Origin: JAHEEL01 sp039715165
GTDB lineage: Bacteria; Actinomycetota; Acidimicrobiia; Spongiisociales; UBA5794
Reading direction: 5' to 3'
Length of the DNA stretch: 25,060 bases
Assembly: GCA_039715165.1 (NCBI GenBank)
Contig: JBDLHX010000030.1
Location: forward strand, 1-25,060
In this document: piece after piece, positions 22,584 to 25,060 of the stretch
How positions within the stretch are numbered: the stretch's first letter is position 1
Layout: every line of letters starts with the position of its first letter
Translations under genes and position numbers: made by a program
Notes under the pieces: generated by a model
Seen by the model: only the letters and a program-made list of their open reading frames with translations
What the model was told of the DNA's origin: nothing
The model's database searches: none

Positions 22584-23021
22584 ATGGATCGGCATAGCCG
22601 CATCGTCTTGGTCGTCATCGCAGCCGTGACGGTCATCCTCGTCGCGGTCGCCATCGTGGTCGCCATCCAGCCACCACCGGTCTTTGACCCGGCGACACCG
22701 GAAGGAACCGTCCAGGCGTTCTACCAGGCGCTCCTCGACGCAGACGAGGACTTGGCGCTCACCTACGTCGAGGAGGATCTGCTCCACGACTGCTACATGC
22801 GTGACCTCGTTCATGTCATGCCCGACAACGCCCACATCGTCATCGCGAACACTGAGATCGACGGCGACGAGGCGAGAGTTGACATCGTCATCACCGAGAC
22901 CTGGGGCGGGGGCCCATTCGGCGGGTCGGACACGTTCGATGAGATGCTCTACATGACCCGGAGCGGCGACGGGTGGCTGATAACACGGACACCCTGGCCT
23001 CTCGACAGAATCTGTCCGTAG
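22584..23021 (+). CDS. membrane-anchored protein with NTF2-like/DUF4878-like domain
   Basis: 145 residues from the ATG at 22584, chosen because AGGAGG ends 7 bases before it (an ATG at 22578 is too close to that site). One N-terminal helix (about 7-29) anchors the protein. The rest begins with T-P-E-G-T-V-Q-A-F-Y-Q-A-L-L-D-A-D, typical of the cystatin/NTF2-like domains found outside the cell. No catalytic site visible. The family call is by pattern only. The next gene starts 12 bases later, so the two are probably translated from one message. Confidence 0.75.
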   Translation: MDRHSRIVLVVIAAVTVILVAVAIVVAIQPPPVFDPATPEGTVQAFYQALLDADEDLALTYVEEDLLHDCYMRDLVHVMPDNAHIVIANTEIDGDEARVDIVITETWGGGPFGGSDTFDEMLYMTRSGDGWLITRTPWPLDRICP

Positions 23022-23033
23022 GAGGTGGGAACC

Positions 23034-24752
23034 ATGATGGAAGTCGCGTTCGCAATCCTCATGTCACTCGTTCAGCTCGGCGTGTTCGTCGGGCTCATCG
23101 TGTTCGTCGTGAAGCTCGTCACGAAGAAGGGCGCTTCGTCGACGGAGGGCTCCGGCGTCTCCATCAGACGCTTCTTCCAGTACCTGATCATGCTCGTGAT
23201 GCTCGCCATCGCAGCGTTCGGCGTGATCGGGATCATCGACGCCGTTGCGTCCGCCGGATCGGCCGTGACCCGTGACACCTCTGCGATCGCCCGCTCGATC
23301 GCCTTCGTCGTCGTCGGGATCCCGGTCTATGGCGGACTCGCCCTCTACACGCGGCGCCAGCTCGTCCGCGAGCCCCGGGAGGCTCGGTCGTTCGGCTGGC
23401 TCGGGTACCTCACGATCGCGCTCGTCGGATCGCTGATCTTCGTGATGTCGTTCACCGTGGCGTTCGTCGGCGAGTTGCTCGCCGAGGGGAACGTCGACCG
23501 CACGGCACTCGTCTCGATGATCGTGTGGGGCGGGGTTTGGTTCGGCCACTGGTGGGTCGCCGGACAGCGCGCCGAAGAGAGCCGGATGCAATTCCATCTC
23601 CTCGCCGGATCAGCCGTCGGTCTCGTGCCTCTCGGCATCGGTGCCGGCGTAGCGATCGGGGCGGCGCTCGGCGAGATCTACGACGCCGTGTTCTCGGTTA
23701 CCGCCGTGGACGCAGGCGTCGAGACCCTGGTCCGGGGTCTCGTGCTCTTCGTCATCGGCGCTCTCGCGTGGCTGTTCTACTGGATCGGCCACGCCAGAAA
23801 GACGGATCGCTCGGTGCCGTGGCTCATTTACGTGCTGCTGTTCGGCGTCCTCGGCGGCGTCATCACGTTCGTGGTCGGGACGGGGACGCTCGTCTACGGC
23901 TTCCTCGACTGGTTCATTGGTGACGTCGGATCGACATCGGCGGCATCCCACTTCGCCTTCGTTCCGGGTGCGGTGGCTGCTCTTGTCGTTGGGGCAGGGT
24001 CGTGGGGCTACCACCGAGTCGTCCTCGGCAGCCGTGCCGGCGAGGCTCGTACCGAGGTTCACCGTGTCTACGACTACCTGCTCTCCGGCGCGGGACTGAT
24101 CGTCGCCGCGAGCGGACTCGGGACGCTCATCACGGTCGCGCTCGACGCGATCGGCAACGCGACCACCGTGGGCTCCAGAGGGAGCACCAGCGCCGCAGGC
24201 ATCATGCTTCTGATCATCGGCGTCCCACTGTGGTGGCGTCACTGGTCGACGGTCCGTCACTTCCGTGCCTCCGAACCGGGCGAGGAGGTCGCGTCTGTCA
24301 CCCGGCGCATCTACCTCTTCGTGCTGTTCGGCGCGACGAGCCTCGTAGCGGTGATCTCGCTCATCGTCCTGATCTTCATCGCCGTCGAGGATCTCCTGGA
24401 AGCCACCGTCGGTGCCGCAACGATCAGCTCGATCGCGGTCCCGGTGGCGCTCATCGTCACGTCCGGAGCCGTCGCCTGGTACCACTTCGCAGTATTCCGC
24501 GAGGATCGCTCGATCACGCCCAAGGAGGTCGTCGCGGTGTTGCGTGAGGTCATCGTCGTTGGCAGCGACGCCGACATTGCGACAGTGGCGTCCGGCACCA
24601 AGGCTCATGTGCAGGCGTTGCGCACAGCAGGCGAACCGATGGACGTCGAGACCCTCGACGACGTGATCGCCACGCTCGGTGTCACGGCCCATGAGCGGGT
24701 CGTGGTCGTCTCTGAAGAGGGCCGATTCACGGTGACCCCGATCGAGGGCTGA
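23034..24752 (+). CDS. multi-pass membrane protein with internal repeats (DUF5671-like)
   Basis: 572 residues from the ATG at 23034, which has AGGAGG 8 bases ahead. About 12 membrane helices fill residues 5-485; a soluble tail of about 85 residues ends the protein. The body is made of repeating pairs of helices: each starts with a basic/aromatic turn (I-R-R-F-F-Q-Y, P-W-L-I-Y-V, V-Y-D-Y-L-L, R-R-I-Y-L-F) and the second helix of each ends with W/Y-x-x-H or a near form followed by a charged turn (L-F-Y-W-I-G-H, W-G-Y-H, W-W-R-H-W, W-Y-H-F). This fits DUF5671, of unknown function. The unit appears four or five times, so it may be a gene grown by internal duplication. Confidence 0.75.
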   Translation: MMEVAFAILMSLVQLGVFVGLIVFVVKLVTKKGASSTEGSGVSIRRFFQYLIMLVMLAIAAFGVIGIIDAVASAGSAVTRDTSAIARSIAFVVVGIPVYGGLALYTRRQLVREPREARSFGWLGYLTIALVGSLIFVMSFTVAFVGELLAEGNVDRTALVSMIVWGGVWFGHWWVAGQRAEESRMQFHLLAGSAVGLVPLGIGAGVAIGAALGEIYDAVFSVTAVDAGVETLVRGLVLFVIGALAWLFYWIGHARKTDRSVPWLIYVLLFGVLGGVITFVVGTGTLVYGFLDWFIGDVGSTSAASHFAFVPGAVAALVVGAGSWGYHRVVLGSRAGEARTEVHRVYDYLLSGAGLIVAASGLGTLITVALDAIGNATTVGSRGSTSAAGIMLLIIGVPLWWRHWSTVRHFRASEPGEEVASVTRRIYLFVLFGATSLVAVISLIVLIFIAVEDLLEATVGAATISSIAVPVALIVTSGAVAWYHFAVFREDRSITPKEVVAVLREVIVVGSDADIATVASGTKAHVQALRTAGEPMDVETLDDVIATLGVTAHERVVVVSEEGRFTVTPIEG

Positions 24753-24757
24753 GGCCT

Positions 24758-25060
24758 CTACTCCTGGACGTAGGTAAGTTCGAAGTCGACAGCCTCGATA
24801 CGCTCCGCGACGAGCCGGGCAATCTCGCCGGATTCGATGAGTGCATAGACGACCGAGCCGGGGCAAGCGGTCGCTGCGTGATCCCGATGCCCGGTGATGT
24901 CTGCGGGGTCGACGCCGAACTCCACGCTCGCCCAAGCGAGCAGGTCGACCAGACCGTTGAGTTGTGCGTCGGTGAATTCGTCGGCTCCGTCGGGCAGGTC
25001 GTCGCCATCGTCCGGGCTGTCCCAGAACTCGTCGAACATCCCGTCGAGCGCCGGGAGGAA
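24758..25060 (-). CDS. PGRP/amidase-2-type protein, C-terminal part (5' end beyond window)
   Basis: The frame is open to the right edge, giving 100 codons plus stop; an internal ATG at 25039 is probably not the true start. The end of the peptidoglycan-recognition (N-acetylmuramoyl-L-alanine amidase) domain is clear: D-I-T-G-H-R-D-H-A-A-T-A-C-P-G, in which the His and the Cys are the last two zinc ligands. It then has V-V-Y-A-L-I, typical of the closing helix. The family cuts the bond between N-acetylmuramate and the stem peptide. The stop faces the stop of the preceding gene with only 5 bases between. Confidence 0.82.
   Translation of the reverse strand, partial: FLPALDGMFDEFWDSPDDGDDLPDGADEFTDAQLNGLVDLLAWASVEFGVDPADITGHRDHAATACPGSVVYALIESGEIARLVAERIEAVDFELTYVQE

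Noticed and set aside
23610..24935. 441-codon minus-strand frame
   Set aside because: Antisense to the repeat-built membrane protein; composition is typical of a shadow frame.

Overview
The window comes from a high-GC bacterium that looks like an actinomycete-type Gram-positive (Actinomycetota, possibly Acidimicrobiia; this is inference from gene content and codon use, as no rRNA marker is present). Supporting signs are lipoprotein signals, M15/M23/PGRP-type cell-wall enzymes, an MMPL/RND exporter, dodecin, an RDD protein and a DosR-like promoter box. No tRNA, rRNA, CRISPR array, transposase or phage gene is visible.

Left part (1-10216, minus strand). After a possible 14-codon gene start at the left edge and a block of nested inverted repeats (141-415), a tightly packed operon reads right to left: hydrogenase maturation protease, hdrC, hdrB, hdrA, mvhD, mvhG (small subunit), mvhA (large subunit), and perhaps an M15-peptidase lipoprotein. 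Almost every junction is a 4-base overlap. Together the genes encode a group 3c-type [NiFe] hydrogenase joined to a heterodisulfide-reductase-like complex, which in other organisms couples H2 oxidation to ferredoxin and disulfide reduction by flavin-based electron bifurcation. The striking point is that HdrA carries a complete GltD/NfnB-like FAD + NADPH module of about 515 residues inserted inside it. This suggests a complex that also exchanges electrons with NADP(H).

Control region (10217-10543). It holds a near-perfect DosR/DevR-type palindrome 47 bases ahead of the hydrogenase operon, then a three-unit repeat array, then a divergent gene for a cyclic-nucleotide-binding domain with no DNA-binding part. 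Hypoxia control of the operon is a testable inference.

Middle part (11100-16230): an unrecognised protein and a squalene-cyclase-like alpha/alpha-toroid protein whose stop codons overlap tail to tail, an MMPL/RND exporter, a small membrane protein, and an M23 peptidase lipoprotein with an added C-terminal membrane domain.

Right part (16314-25060): dodecin, an RDD membrane protein, a DnaQ-like exonuclease, a MazF-type toxin with a probable antitoxin, an exported SagB-like nitroreductase lipoprotein, a DASS/SLC13 transporter with an extra extracytoplasmic domain, a small acidic helical protein, a radical SAM enzyme, an NTF2-like anchored protein, a large repeat-built membrane protein (DUF5671-like) and the end of a PGRP-type amidase. 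Several intergenic gaps hold strong palindromes.
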